A DNA stretch of 64,000 nucleotides from Archilochus colubris (Eukaryota; Chordata; Aves; Apodiformes; Trochilidae). The first letter of the stretch is position 1; each line of letters opens with the position of its first letter. Positions 35,996 to 49,932 of the stretch are shown here, piece after piece. Under the pieces are notes generated by a model, which did not search any database, had not been told where the DNA came from, and was given only the letters and a program-made list of their open reading frames with translations. Position numbers and translations under genes: made by a program. The stretch lies in contig CM041084.1 of NCBI GenBank assembly GCA_023079485.1, forward strand, positions 128,213,292 through 128,277,291, given 5' to 3'.

Positions 35996-37215
35996 TTAAT
36001 CCCATTCCCATCTCAAACTGAGGGAAATCCATTGTAAATCAAATTTTCAGTGCTGATACTGGTTTAGATGAAGACCAGAGCCAGTAAAAACAGTTACTGC
36101 AGCCTTCAGATGAAATAACTGATATGCAGTAGCTTTCCCAGATGTACAGACACGAGGAGGATGGCGGAATTCACGTATTTTCTCTCACATATCTTCTAAT
36201 GAAGAAGTCCAATGTCCCACTGTAAATGTAACTATCCAGTAATGCTAAATAAAGCTATGGCTTTCCCTGGAGAGTTTTTGCTTCATAAATTTTTTGGCAG
36301 CTCAGGATGGATGTAATCTTGCTTCTATGTGTTAAGTAGAAACAGGGCCTGTTGCTGCCAGACCGCTACACTGGAGCCTTGAGCAGTAAGGGATGTCCCA
36401 TTAATGGACACAGAAATACACTGCCATGCAATCTGAGGCTTAGAATTTAAAATGTGCCTGACCATCAGCTTTGAATAAGGTACTGCCTCCTGCCTCTACT
36501 GTGTAACATCAGACAGGACTATGGCTGCACCAGAGTACATGAGAGTGGTGCCTGCCTGTGAGGAATGAACTTGGTCTGGCCTTAGGTAGCTCATTTAGGT
36601 CAAGTGATGCTGCATGATGCCTTTTTCCAGCAACCTGAAACATAACAAAGGTGCATTCTCCCTTTTTGCCACCAACCCACCTGGAATTTGCCACAGAGGA
36701 CATTTATTTGCCACTGGATATAAAAACAGTGGAGGGTCTGGTATTGGTGATGTATTTCAGTTTTTTATGCTGTTGGACATTTTCTTTTCTGAACTTCTAG
36801 ACACTAATTTTGCTTATCTTCTGTTATGTTATTTTTCTAAACAAATATAAACATTTCATATGACCTTGACCTGATTTTAGACCGTATTTTATGTAGTTAA
36901 AGAATGACTAATGAATCCTTTATATCTGCCTTCAGGTATCTGTTGGCTGAAATATGACTATAGGCTCAAATTGTGTGAGGACCCCTGGAGAACAAGACTC
37001 ACTGCCTAGGCTGGAGCTGGACCTCTGTTTCTGAAGGCACTGCAGGACATCTTGATACCCTTTCCAAAAGGGACATTCAAGTCTGGGAGCTTTCCAATGG
37101 TAAAACCCATCACAAACCAGATCAGCAGTCAAGATCCACAGAGCTGGCATAGAGCACTTGGATGTTGTTCCTTGGCTTATTCCAGGTATGGGACCTTCTG
37201 ACACTTGGATGAGCC

Positions 37216-37251
37216 ATCTACATGTGAGTCTCTATCTACATGTGAGTCTCC
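37216..37251. repeat. 18-bp direct tandem duplication
   Basis: ATCTACATGTGAGTCTC occurs at 37216 and again at 37234, differing only at the 18th base. It is a simple recent duplication. Confidence 0.9.
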
Positions 37252-40200
37252 ATCAGCAGTAAAAGTTTGTCCAGAAGTTTGAACTTCAGTGCTCATCCAG
37301 AGAGACATTTATGCAGTGTGCTCTGGTCTAATCCTGTGGCATTTGTGGATGCTGCATGAACAAAAGCAAGTCAGTTCATTTGGCAGAGCAGAGTAGGGAT
37401 GGGGTGCCAAGGGGCAGAGAGATCCTTTTGTGCCTCTGTCAAATACATTTAACAGGATTGTTGCCACCAGCAAAAACACCATTAGAGATGACAAAGCACA
37501 CGTGCACTTCACAGGTTAAAAATGTGCATCTGTAATAGTATCACTCTGTGGTGCTTATAAACATCCTGGAGAACCTAGCTAAAATTTATGACACACGCAG
37601 CACAGTGTTAAAGCATCATTGAGCCACCACTGTTTTAAAAATCTGGCATTGCCTTTACTTGCAAGGTTAAACCATTTTAAATTTATTTACACCTCACCAT
37701 TTCCTTAGGGACTTGTTCTCTGTAAACTAATGAGGCACTGGTGCAAGAGGTTTGGTGTTATTCCTGGCAGAGACCTTTTTGAGTCAGAGGAATACTTCAC
37801 TGCCTTTTTTCTTCAGTAGCCCAGTGCAAATAATAAATAGGAGGAAATACATCATGTTTTTTATTATGGGGGACACGTTGCAGGACTCCAAAAGGTTAAA
37901 CAAAGCAATTAAAAGTTGAAATCCATACTATCTCACATGTCCCCACTATGTTTTATGTCTTACACTTTTCACCTGTTTCAAAATTCCATATACACTTTGT
38001 TGCAGACCCTCTCAATCCACCAGCAACCAAGGAGCATGCAAGCTTGCAAAAGGGCAATAATGAGACCAATATTCCTCATCGTGTCCAGGGGGCTGGTATC
38101 CCATTCCTCTGCCCTTGGGTAACAGTGTGCCACACAGTGGATCTTTCACTTCACATCTGAAATCCAAAAAACACTGGGTGCTGCTGACACATATGGACTT
38201 AATAAACAAGGGATAAGTTTAAGGTCTGCTTTTACAAGTGAAAAACCTGAGGTTTCAGGGGGTTTTCTGTGTGCTGAGTGAAGATTCTGTAAAGTGACTG
38301 AGCACTGCAATGTGTATACCAAAGTACAAAATTGCACCCAATTTGCAAAGTAATGGGTATCAGTGTATGCAAGGACGTATAGTATAGAAATCAAAACCTT
38401 TTCTTCCATAACTGTTTCAATATGCACTTCAATTAGTCACATCTTTGCACTAAGGCCCATAAATATGTCAAATTAATTTACTGATGAGGGAAAAATGGTT
38501 GTTATGAGAGTGATTACAATTGATTGCTAGAATATTAAGAGTACTTTGCATTGGTATATTTATAGGAAAAACGTCAAAGTGAGTCTCCGCGATTAATTTC
38601 AAGGCATAAATATCTTTCCAATTATATCTGAAAAAATGTTGCTCTGCCCATGGACATGGGAGGATGGACATGCTGCCCTCCTTGAGCATCTAAAGCCAAC
38701 TGTCTGTGTAAGGGTCTGCAGTTTTTTTGCAGTCACAGGGGAGAGGTGAGTGCAATTAGTGGCTCTGAAGATGGGCTCCTGCTCCCAAGTTTGCTTCTGA
38801 GGAGGATGGGGTGTCCCTCCCCTCTGCTTGTCTGGTGCAGAGGACCTGGGCTGCTCAGCTGGGGAGCAAAGTTGAATACTCATGCTTCCTCCCAAGGTTA
38901 TTAACCTGTTTGACATTTGTGAAAATCATGGTGGGTAGGAGTGACATAATTTTCCCAAAGGTGAGGAACAAACATGCCAAATCTGAAACTTGAAGCCAAG
39001 TGTCCTGATTTGCTGGTCATGTACTTTAACTAAAAGACCACCCTTCCTAGAGAGGATGAGAGGCCATTGTTAAACATGGAAGAGGTAGTGTGCAAAAATA
39101 GTGATAAAAAAGAGCTATAAAGCAGGATTTGCTTGCGTTCTTTTCCCCTCATTCATCCCAGTTTTAATCTCTTTTTTTTAGGCACTGAGAGTCTGTAAGG
39201 CCTTAATTCCTTTGTCTTTATGACCTCGTGAATGTAGAACAAGCAAATCTGACAGGGATGAAAGTTTCAAGCATGGGATATTTATATATGTGCCACAAGC
39301 AGAGGTGGTCAAGAGGAAGAAATCCACAAGACCAAAGCATCAGTGGATCCATTTCCTATGAAAATACTTCTTTAACTGACCTGTGTTTTGCTCATGGTGC
39401 CATTAAATTGTTTTACTGTTACATGAGGGTATGGTAATACTTCCATGTTCATAGTTTGCTCATTTATCTTAATGAAATCCACCTTGGAGATGAGACAAGA
39501 ATTAAGGCCAATACTAGAAATTGCAAATAACTGACTTAGAAGTAACTGATGATGCTTGCAGCTCAAAAGTATTAATCTGTATGTGTAGAAATGGTTTAGC
39601 TTCATCACAGTTTAATTTGTATCACTTGTGTTTTGCATCTCTGAAACATGAATCTTGCAGTAAACTAGAGGAAATTTTTTTCACACCAAGAATGACTGTG
39701 ATAAGATGCTTCTTGAAATGCACTTGAAAGAACACAGTTGTAATTTAATTTGGTTGAATTAAAGCACATTATACAGAGTACTGTTAAAAAAAGTTTGATT
39801 TTCTGATTCATACCACTAGATGTTCTCTCTAATCCACCCTAGTAGCCCAGGATTAAATTTTCCATGTGAACTTTTTCTTTCTTAAATCTTAGAAGGTGAT
39901 GAGGTCCCATGTTTGTAGAGCAATTCAGACTTTCCATTTCTTTATTATGTGTGTATGACGTAAAGTGCTTTTATGTACAAGGTAAATAATGGCTTTTAGA
40001 TATAAGCAGTCAGATTTGTAAATTTAAATTCTATTATGTGTTTATAACTCCAGGCAGATTATTTGATAATGCCCATGCCTGTCTACTCTCACAGAAAGTG
40101 TGAGTGTTTTCCTTTCATTTTATGATGCTGTATTGCACCTAAGTGTGTGAGCACTTGAAAATATGCCCACAGATGTACAGACATGAGGAAGCCCCTACTC

Positions 40201-41032
40201 AGCTCATACAGCAAGGGACAGACCTTCAAGTATGAGCATTCTGTTGGCCAAATTTGCTGCTGATTAGGGACAGAATTGCATTGTTACACTTAGTATGCTG
40301 AACATATCAGGTAGTGCATTTGGCCAAGGGTGCCTACAACCACAGTCACCTACTGTGGCAGCCGGGTACCAAGATGCCCAGGATGGTGTTTTAGGGAGTC
40401 TGCGAGCTCCCATACCCTGGCAGAGGTTAGACAGGTGCTGCAGATGGGGAGATGGATGGACAGAAGAAAGTCACAAAAAGTCTCATTCCCACCACTCCTG
40501 TCTTATCTTTGGGTGCACTCTGGCTCTGGTGAGCACAGCACATGGATTCCCTCTCTGCTCTGGTTCAGGCTTAGTCTGCTGGAGGTAAAAGGAGAGAGAG
40601 AGCTTCCTCCTTGGGTGTTTGCCCTGAGTGGAGCCAAAGGAAAACCAAAATTTGGGCAGTGTTGGACACAGCCTCCATCCCAGGTTGCCTGTTCTGTGAC
40701 ATTGCTTGCACTGGGCAGAGGTGTCAGGAAGCCACTGTGGTAAGCTGAATCTTCTGGAAAGAATGCACTGATTTGTACATGGGCACACATGCACACCCTG
40801 GATGTCTCTTCTTGCAGCTCAGTGTTTTGTTGTAGAAACCAGGGTGAGATAAGGAGGAGGCAGGAAGGGAGATCATGACCACTACTGTAGTCAGCCACCT
40901 CCAGGTCAGAAACAGTAAATGCTGGCTAAAGCTTCTTGATAAGCAGATTCCATCAGGGTGGGTGAGATGATTTGGGGGCTTATACAGGAAAAAACAGGTA
41001 TTTCCCAGACCTTTGCAGGTCTTACCCTAGCT

Positions 41033-41395
41033 CATAGAATCATAGAATGGTTTGGGTTGGAAGGGACCTTAAAGATCTCCTAGTTCCATCCCCCCTGCAT
41101 GGGCTGAGATTCCCACTTGACCAGGCTGCTCAAGGCTTCATCCAACCGAGCCTTAGACACTTCCAGGGAAGGGGCAGCCAGAACCACCCTGGGCAACCTG
41201 TTCCAGTGTCTCACCACCCTCACAGGAAAGAATGTCTTCCTAATGTCTAACCTAAATCTAACCTCTTGCATCTTAAAACCATTACCACTCATCCTATCAC
41301 TACATGCCCTATAAAAAGTCCCTCCCCAAATTTCTTGTAGGTCCCTTACAGTACTGAAAGGCTGCTATAAGGTCTTGGTGTCTTCCCTTCTCATC
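41033..41395 (-). repeat. CR1 LINE 3' portion, antisense, well preserved
   Basis: Opens with CATAGAATCATAGAATGG and GGTTGGAAGGGACCTTAAAG, then CAACCTGTTCCAGTGTCTCACC and CATTACCACTCATCCTATCAC through to GGCTGCTATAAGGTCT. It is close to the avian CR1 consensus, so relatively young. Confidence 0.95.
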
Positions 41396-41429
41396 ACTCA
41401 CTGTGACTCTACAGACCCCTTGGTGTGGT

Positions 41430-41458
41430 TTTTTTTGTTTGTTTGTTTGTTTGTTTTT
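41430..41458. repeat. (TTTG)n microsatellite
   Basis: A T-run followed by five TTTG units just beyond the CR1 copy. Confidence 0.9.
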
Positions 41459-44400
41459 AGCCATTATCTACTCTGACTGACAGCAGCAGGGCCAGAAAAC
41501 AGGGGTCTGATTTCCTTGCCCCCTTTCTGCAGCACCATCCCTGAATGGGGTGATCAGTGGAACTGCCATGAATAGGGTATGAATGGTGCCCAACTGCTCC
41601 AGGGCTAAGGGCCACCATGGTGGGGCACTGAAGCTGGGCTGCACTGAGCATCTTTGGGAGATTTACTCCCTTGCTTAGACCTTCATAATTTTTTTTTCCT
41701 TGCCTTTGCAGAAAAGCAATTCAATAAATCACAAAAAAAGGCCTCATATGCTCACAAGGAAAAATCATTACCTGCACGTTTTCTGCATGCATACAGCATC
41801 GTATCTACATTACAAATGTCACAAACATGTTTTAGAATCAGGGTCCTTTATTTTTTCCAGATGGCAGAAAACTAGCTCTCTATGGGTATGCCTTAAAACA
41901 TGTTTTTACTTAAATAATGGTGTTCTGCTGAACAATGGTACTCATAAACAAATAATAACACTGGAGACCCACTTTGCACTGGTTTAACTGACTACCCAGG
42001 ACACAGAGAAGTGATGAATTTTGCTTACAGGCTCAGCCTTTGCTTTATGGTGTAATAGATGCTCACAAAAATTTCGTAGAACAGTTTATCAGACGTGGCA
42101 CCATTTTTTCCACTCCAAATAAAGGCTTTGAATTTAATTTGGTTATGTTTTGAAACAAAGCAGTGGTGAGCTGGAGAACCAGAATTTTGAACAACAAAAC
42201 TCCTGAGATTTTTTATTTTGATAATTTCAAACTTTAAAACATGCTCTTGACAATGTTGAAAAAGAATCTCCCCAAATGAACTTTTCCCTCTATAATACCT
42301 TGTTTCTGGAAAATCAGAATTTTCTGAGAAATAAATATTATCATTACATGCCCCAATTAACTCTACTTGACATGAGGAGATAATAGAAATCTCTTGAAAA
42401 CATTGTGTATTTCTCTGCAAAAATTCTGAGATTTTTATCAGGGTATTTCTGAGCACCCACAGTCAAATGCAAGTGAAGGGAATCTTAGGCCTGCCTTTAA
42501 CAGTTAGGGGATGGACATCTTTATGTTTTTTGATGAGATAAGCCCTCAAAGGATTCACCTCCATCTTCCATCCTTCCACCTGCCATCCCCTTGAAATCAC
42601 TACTTCCTTGCTGTTGTTGCTGTGTGAGGGTCAAGGCAATAAGAAACAGCCCTTGTGGAATACAAACAAAATAATGTTTTAAAGTTTTCCTTCTGAGTTG
42701 GTCTTCCTGTAGTGGGACAAAACTTCTTTCTTCTTCTTTGTGCTCCATCTCCTTGTCTGTGAAATGGAGTGTGTGATCCTGGTCCTTGTGTGGAATGGTC
42801 CAGTCTCTCCTATGGCAGTTTCAACATTTCTTGCATGAAAAATTGTCCTGATCCTCAGTGAGTGCAATACAGAGCTGGTCAGACAGCACAATTGAGTTTT
42901 GCACACAAATAACCAATCTGCTGAAATCCAGATTTCTGCCCAGCTACTCAAGCTACTCTCAACCAGAATGAAATTGGTGGCTGAAAGCAGCAAGAAAGAA
43001 AGAGTCCTCACCCATCTGCTATGGAGAATTTTATTATGGAGACAAAAACACTGTAGAAAATTCAGAGAAAATGAAACTTTGCATGGCATTTGCAGCAAAT
43101 AAGTCACCTCTGGGAAGCCTCCTTCCCACCAATCTCTGCTGAAAGGTAAATTTATTTAAGAAGATAAAATCGACTACGTTGTCACAAACTATAGTATAAC
43201 TGCCAGTAAGAAAAGATTAAAATGCCACATATGCTCACTCTTAACTTAGCAATGCTGTGCCAAAAAAACATATGCCAGCTGAAAATGGCTCAGAGATGGG
43301 GGTGCAGTGTAGCATTGCCAGCTACGGAGAGAGTGAGGGGCACTTTTGCTGCTGATGCTCCAGGTTTTTACTGCTGCACTATTCTTCACAGGACACAAGA
43401 GTCTTGGTTCTCCGGTGAGGGTTCTCCAGGTGCTGACAACCTGCTCAAAAATTCTGACTTGCTCCCAAGATTAGTGACACCCAATTTTTTGAAGCAATTA
43501 TCACTCTGATGACCTAAGTTTAGGTCAAATGAGGTCTCATTTTCTTTTTTTAAAGAAATAATCTGAAAAGAGGTTAATGAATTGCATTCCTGAAGTTGAA
43601 TTTTCTTAATTTCAGCCTATTGCAGATGGCAAAGCACAGCCTTCCTTCACTTCAGAGAGCGTTATACCAACTCACCAAGTCTTTTTGTAAACATACAAGA
43701 ACTTCCATGTCATTAAAAAGTGTTACTGTTTTTGTGCTGTAATTAACTTCTGGAAGACTAACAGAGATTTCACTAAGGTTGAGTGGATTCCTAGAATCTA
43801 GACAGTGGGTGATCCAGCAGCAGTTCCTGAAAAGGGGGATGTGTGCTGAGCATTTGTCCTGGAATATTGGTGCACGCTGAATGCAGATAAGGAGTTACAC
43901 CAAAAGTGTCTTGGCCCTCTGTTGTATCAGAAGAGGAAAGACCTCTAACTCCTTAGAAGCTCCAGAGTGCCTTTTCCCATTCCTACATCATGTCCTGCAG
44001 CATGGCACAGCAGAGCTTAAACAGGTGCCTAAGAGGCTGAAAATATAACAATGACTTTGATGGCAGAATTGTACCAATGCAAGGTTTCAGATATTTTAAA
44101 AATCTGCTTCTGCAAACTTGTTGTGGGCAATTCCCATCTTAGGTAAGGCCTTCAGACCAGAGGAAACTGCTGTGATCAGGCATGTGGACAAGACGTGGGG
44201 TAATGGGTTTCCAGCCCACATTCAAGTCTGTTTGTGGACTGCTGCATTTGCAGCCCCAAGTAATTCCTTTTAGCTTTAGTGAAGACTGTTTATGGTTGGG
44301 GACCATAGAATCAGGCCACACTAACCTCACCTGTCCCTCTGTGGGCTTTAAAAAATGCAAATGAAAACAGTTGAGGGAAAATACTGGCCTTCTGGGAATA

Positions 44401-45879
44401 GTGCAGGTTCTGCCTGCTGGTCCCAGAGGAAATATGTAATAGCAGGATTAGAGTTCCTGAGGAGTGGCTTTATGAAGCTGTCTGGCTCTGAGCTGATGGT
44501 GGCTGTACACGTGGGAATAGCATCCACATCCCAATAGAGCATGGCACTCAGTTGTTTTTAGCTTAAGAACTGACAAATAACATTTAAACAATGTCTTCAC
44601 ACCTTGATTTTTTCCAGATTTAGTTTTATTTGGACTTAAGCAAAGATTTGTTTTATGTAGAGATGCAGGGAATAATATATAACAGCTTGAGTCCTTCAAA
44701 AGGTGAACCAGGTGAATGTTTGATCATCTCCTGAGCCAGCAGAAACTGGCTTGTAGGAAAAGGATGCCTCTGCAAAGCAGCTGACTGTCAGCTTCTTCAC
44801 CTGAGAGACTTCAGGTAGTCTTGCTCAGGTACATCACTGAATTAAATGGGACCAGTCCTGGGCCTTCACTCTCAAGGTAATGCAACAGCTTTCCTGCTAT
44901 CAGTCACACCAGGCCATCACTTTCTCAGACTGAATCTGCCTCATTTTAAAGCAGTTTCCACTCTTCAGAAGTGCATGCTAGGACCTCACTGCCATCTGAC
45001 AGTTGAAGTCTTTTAATTACCTTAATTTGTGTATTCATGTTTAACTTTATACCAATTCATTCTTTCATTGGTGTTATCTTTTAATCATCTTGCCTGCTCC
45101 ACATCCTTTACTATCTCTAAATATGAAGTAGTATTGATATTATTTTTATCTGCCTTTTTTCACCTTTTCCTCCTTTGCTTTGGTGTGCTCTGGCCTCATC
45201 TGTACCTGGTGCTGCCTGCATCCAAATAAATGGCACCATAAAGTGCTCACCCAATGTCACCCCCAAAACCACAACAAACCACTAGGTCAGCACACCTGAA
45301 TGCAGTTTTTCTGGAAAAATCCATACATCTTTCCTCAGTCCCATTAGCTGCCGCTACTGTTTTACTGCCGGTGTTGTCAGATAACCTTCTGATTATCTGG
45401 AGAAAAACTTTCACATTGGGAAAGAGGGATGGACAATTTCCACAGCTGGAGAAAGGGATTTGATCTCTTTTCCGTGATGCTGGGTCAGCTGCATTCCTGC
45501 ATTAGAGAAGAGCTGGTAGCTTCCTCTGCATCTCACCTGAGCTCTGGCTGCAAGACTTTGGTATCATGTCCCCAAAGCATCAAGAATTTAAATATACCCA
45601 TAATTGTCTCAGCAGTATTACAGCAGACACTGCCAATATCTTCAGTACTGACCACCTGACCAGCCCACCAGTTCATTTGCTTTTGCTATTTGCTATGCAG
45701 TGCAGAGGATGTCTGGGCTAACTGTTCACTAATGATTGTTTAAATACAACAATAGATTTTAAAGCCATTTGTTAATTTTTTGGAAGCCCATTTGTCCCAA
45801 ATTAAAAAAGATTCCAACATGTGCAACCCTAGCATCAATTTTTATTAACCCAAACGGTGGCAAATTCACCCCCCAGTGA
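41459..45879. other. Intergenic desert, no gene seen
   Basis: AT-rich sequence with two adjacent long minus-strand frames, 42025-42456 (143 codons) and 42679-43107 (142 codons). Neither product is recognisable and neither has splice or promoter support. I treat them as chance frames. Confidence 0.55.
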
Positions 45880-46087
45880 ATCAAAACAAAATTTTTCACC
45901 ATAAGGGTAATAAGATACTGGAACAGGTTGCCTACAGAGGTTGTTGATGCCCTCTCCCTGGAGCTGTTTCAGGCCAGGTTGGATGGGGCTTTGAGCAACC
46001 TGATCTGGTGGGAGGTGTCCCTGCCCATGCAGGGGGGTTGAATCTTGATAATCTTTAAGGCCTCTTTCAGCCCTAGACATTCTATGA
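45880..46087 (+). repeat. CR1 LINE 3' portion
   Basis: Sense CR1: ACTGGAACAGGTTGCCTACAG, TGGATGGGGCTTTGAGCAACC, CTGCCCATGCAGGGGGGTTG and the tail CATTCTATGAATG. It is 5'-truncated. Confidence 0.93.
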
Positions 46088-49000
46088 ATGTTTCCCCTAC
46101 TCATCTCCCCTCATGCTGTTTGATCCTGTCCTGGTTCAGAGAGGACATTCCAGCAAATGAGAGATCCATACCCACCTGGCATCTGCTTCAGCCACCCCCC
46201 TTCTTTATACTCTGTGAAAGCTGACTCAAGTTAAACAGAGGGGTCATGTTTTTATTTCTTTAAAAAATTAAAGTCAAGAACCTTTAGATGAATAAAAGTC
46301 AGTCTCTGAAGGTTTTTAAACCTTCCAAAAATATCCCTCAAGACTCAGCCAAAGTGAATGCAGCCACAATTTCCATGGAAAGCACGATCAGATGGGGAAG
46401 GCTGTGCCAGCCAGCACGCACACAGTGGCGGTTCAGTCCCCTCCATGCTTCTCACTTTGGCAGATTTTGCAAGGAGACAGGGGAAGGGTAATGGTTGGAC
46501 TCCAAAAAAATCCCTCACAAGAGGCTATTAAAGAAACCAAGCAATCAAGGGACATGAAGAAAAATCCTGTCAATGATTGGAAATGGACCCAGAGACAGAT
46601 ATGGAAGAAAACCAAGTAATGAGAGATGTTAGGCAGCCTGAAGGAGAAACAGGTGCTGCCAAAAATCATCAGTGAAGATCCTGCAGAGAGAGGTGAACAG
46701 TGAGGGGACGTCTCAGATGAGAGCAGGTGCCATGCATGGCAGCTCTTGGGAAGGGGAACATGAACTATTGACATGACTTATGCTGTGTTTAAAATGAATT
46801 TTGATAATACATATATTAGATCCCAAGAGGTAATTCTGTGAAGTCATTGACTAAAGTAGCAGTGTCCAAAACCAACCACACAAAAAATCATGCTGTTTCA
46901 AAGGAGAGCACTTTAATACCATGGCAATGATGGACACAACGAGGAGAGAAAAACATCATCTGGTATGAAATGATGCATCTCAGCTGGAACTGGTGGAGCG
47001 ATGCACTCTTTAGATAATTAATGAGGATCTGACCTCGTTTACTGATATAAATATAAAAAATAGAGAGCAGAAAGAATAAGGACACAAGCCAACTGCTAAA
47101 AAGAAGGTGGCATCTTAGAAACAGATTATTCCATAATTTAAGTAACACTGGGATTTCTGGAATTTCCTTTGAAACATTTTGGCAAATCCTGAAAGCAAGC
47201 AAGTGGATTAAGCAGATTGTGGCTTGATGGAGTATAGCAATTCTTATACCAATGGGAGGTCTTGCTAAATCTAGAATATCCAGGATGAATTAATAAAAAA
47301 ATACATACGCTGTTTTTAAAAGAATCATAAGCCCCCACTCAAAGCTGATCTTTCTATAAACTGTAGAGAATCTACAGCTACAGTTGGTATGGTATAGATG
47401 AAAAATCAGGTTAATGGAAAGGAAAGTTCTTCCATTTTTCCTGATATTTCTTCCATACGTTCATACGTCTATATATGAGACACAAGTACACTCAGTACCC
47501 TTTGCAGAGCTTAACAGATCTAGTGTGACAGATTCAGCACCTGTGAGTTTCCCAAATTACCACACCTGCAGAAGGAAAAAAAGGTTGTTTGAATGTTTCT
47601 GTTTGTCCCTGGTGTCAGACTTGTACAAAGCTGTGTTTCACACAGCTCAGAAGATCTTTCAGGTGCATCACTTAAACCAGTCATCAGTGAGATGAAGTGT
47701 GGGGGGCCCTGAGAGGGAATGTTTTACAGAAATGAAAGGCTTCAGGGAAAGGACTAGAAATGGAAAAAGAGCCATGATGGACTGCGCTTCTCTAGCTGTC
47801 AGATGCAGCTTGGATGTCAACCAGGACGTCTAGAAAAAGAAGTTTTTCATATCCTGGTGACTAAGTTCTTCTTTTTTTCTTTTTTTATTTTTTTTTCCCC
47901 TCTGATGGTTTTAAAAGTCTTTTAAACTTCACTTATTAAAGAAAAAAAAAGAGAGAGTTATGCAAAAAACACCTTTTTTTACACAAAATTTTCAGTCTCC
48001 TACCAACCAGGGCAAATGTGGAATTGGTGCCAACACTGACGGAGCTGCGCACACAGAGAAAGTAAAAAGCTGACCAAAGCATCTCTGGAAATCCATTTGT
48101 TTTTCAAACTGAAGTTCCTAAGATTATGATTGTTATTATTTTCTGTTACTAGAGGCCCTAGGCAACAGTGGAACAGCACTGGGCATGGGACTAGAAGAGC
48201 AATTCCTGCCACAGACTAAATAGGCGAGGCAGCTGAATAGGAAAAAGGTTGCAACATGCAAGGCAGAGATCAAACCGTGTTAAGTGGAGGTGCTGAAAGC
48301 TGAATGTGTCTCTCAGATCCTAAGGCATGAACCACAACCTCATTTTCTCTCACCTACATCTTGCACACCTAAAGGAATCACCAGGCCCATCACTGCAGGT
48401 TGCAGGTCCCAGGCACCAGCTGTTTCCTCCTTCCAGGAGCAGGATACCAGGTGCATGGCCCCACTGAACACCACTCTCCTGTCTAGGTGACTGTGCTAAG
48501 AGTAGAAGTCTCTGTCTAGTCACCTAGCTTGAAAAATTGCTGCTGCTAAAAAAAAATTAGCAGATGGTTTGTTTTTTTAATTCTGGTTGGAAGTTATTTT
48601 TCATCTGATTAGTGACAGGCTCACACATGGTTCCTCTGCTCTAGAGATTCTTGGGTTGCTGTACCTCTTGGGGATCATTCTCAGGATATCCTTGTGGTCC
48701 TGGCCACGGCTGTAAAGACTGGAGACATCTCAACATCTTTGTGACTTCTTATCCTCACTGAGGACAGATATTCAGACACCTCTTGGAAGTCATTCAATAT
48801 TGCCTCAATCAATTAGTTATGTAAATAGTCAGTACTCTTTGTAGGATAGCTTGATAGCTTTATCTCTCTTTATTTTTATTTTTAATTTTTTCAAAACAAT
48901 GGATTTTTATAGAAATAGATGACCTGCAGGATGCCAGCTTTCCATGTGACATTTTATTTTGTGGAATGATGTCATTAGAATTCAGCCACTTAGGTAAGAA

Positions 49001-49932
49001 AAAAGGGTTTTTCTCACCAGAAGCAACGTCTGTGTTTGAACTGAGGTCACATTCAGGACTTCTCTGTAACCTGTAGTGCAAACAGTTCTAAGAGGGTTAA
49101 CCAACTATCATGATGGGATCCAAAGATGGAGACAGAGTAGCAGTGCCCACGTCAGCCTGAGGCTTGCAAAGAATGCAGGAGAGGACAAATCAATACAGCA
49201 AAAGGTCTCAGTGCTTCTATTTGGGAAGAACTGATGGGCACTATCTACTGTTTGGCACCACCAGTCAGGAAACAGTGCTCCCTCCTTCTCTTGGAAGAAA
49301 ACATTGTTCTCACTGCAAGGGATTTCTGTTATTGCAGCGTTCAGTGGCTTGGCCATCACTTAGGAGGCTGCTAATAAACCTAGGAACAAGAAGACAAACT
49401 ATGATGTAGGCAAAAATAATTGAAAAAACAATTGAAATATTGAAAATATTTGAAAATATTGAAAATAATTGAAACCTCCTCACTTTCCAAAATGTCCTCC
49501 GTTTCCCATCCATCCATCGAAGTGGCTGCTGGGATTTGTGGGATGATGAACTGGATTGAAGTCCTGCATGCATTTAGTATTGGAAAGGCTGAAGTAAAAT
49601 AAAAAGGCAAATATACTAGGTAGGAAGACTAAATATATTTTGATGCTTTCTCTGGCAAGGTACAAAATGACAAAAGAAGTAGGAAAATAAGAGGAAACAG
49701 GAAGATTTTTTCCACTTTCTGTTGTATTACTGCAAGTGAACAGTATTCAGACTGCAACTCATTGACACATTATTGGGTATGCTTTGATTTTTATTGCTCC
49801 TATTTGGCCATTATGTAGATGTGATATTGCTTTGGTTTTAAGCCTCTGCATCAGCAACAGGTGACATATGTTGTGCTTGCCCTACTGCTAGATAGAACTT
49901 AATGAAGTAAGTTGACAGTGTGCAGCTTGGCA
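46088..49932. other. Intergenic desert, no gene seen
   Basis: No gene is supported. A (TTGAAAATA)n-like low-complexity patch lies at about 49420-49470. TGTCCTGGTTCAGAG at about 46127 resembles the start of an avian ERVL LTR but nothing after it confirms this. Confidence 0.55.

Larger units (their letters stand above)
30806..41032. other. Intergenic desert, no gene seen
   Basis: Apart from the old CR1-like copy at 31518-31885 this stretch is unique-looking AT-rich DNA. Simple features are a G-run at 35976-35995 and an 18-bp duplication at 37216-37251. No splice-supported exon was found. Confidence 0.6.

Noticed and set aside
46127..46165. TGTCCTGGTTCAGAGAGGAC, a possible ERVL LTR start
   Set aside because: Only the first dozen bases agree and no LTR body or end follows.
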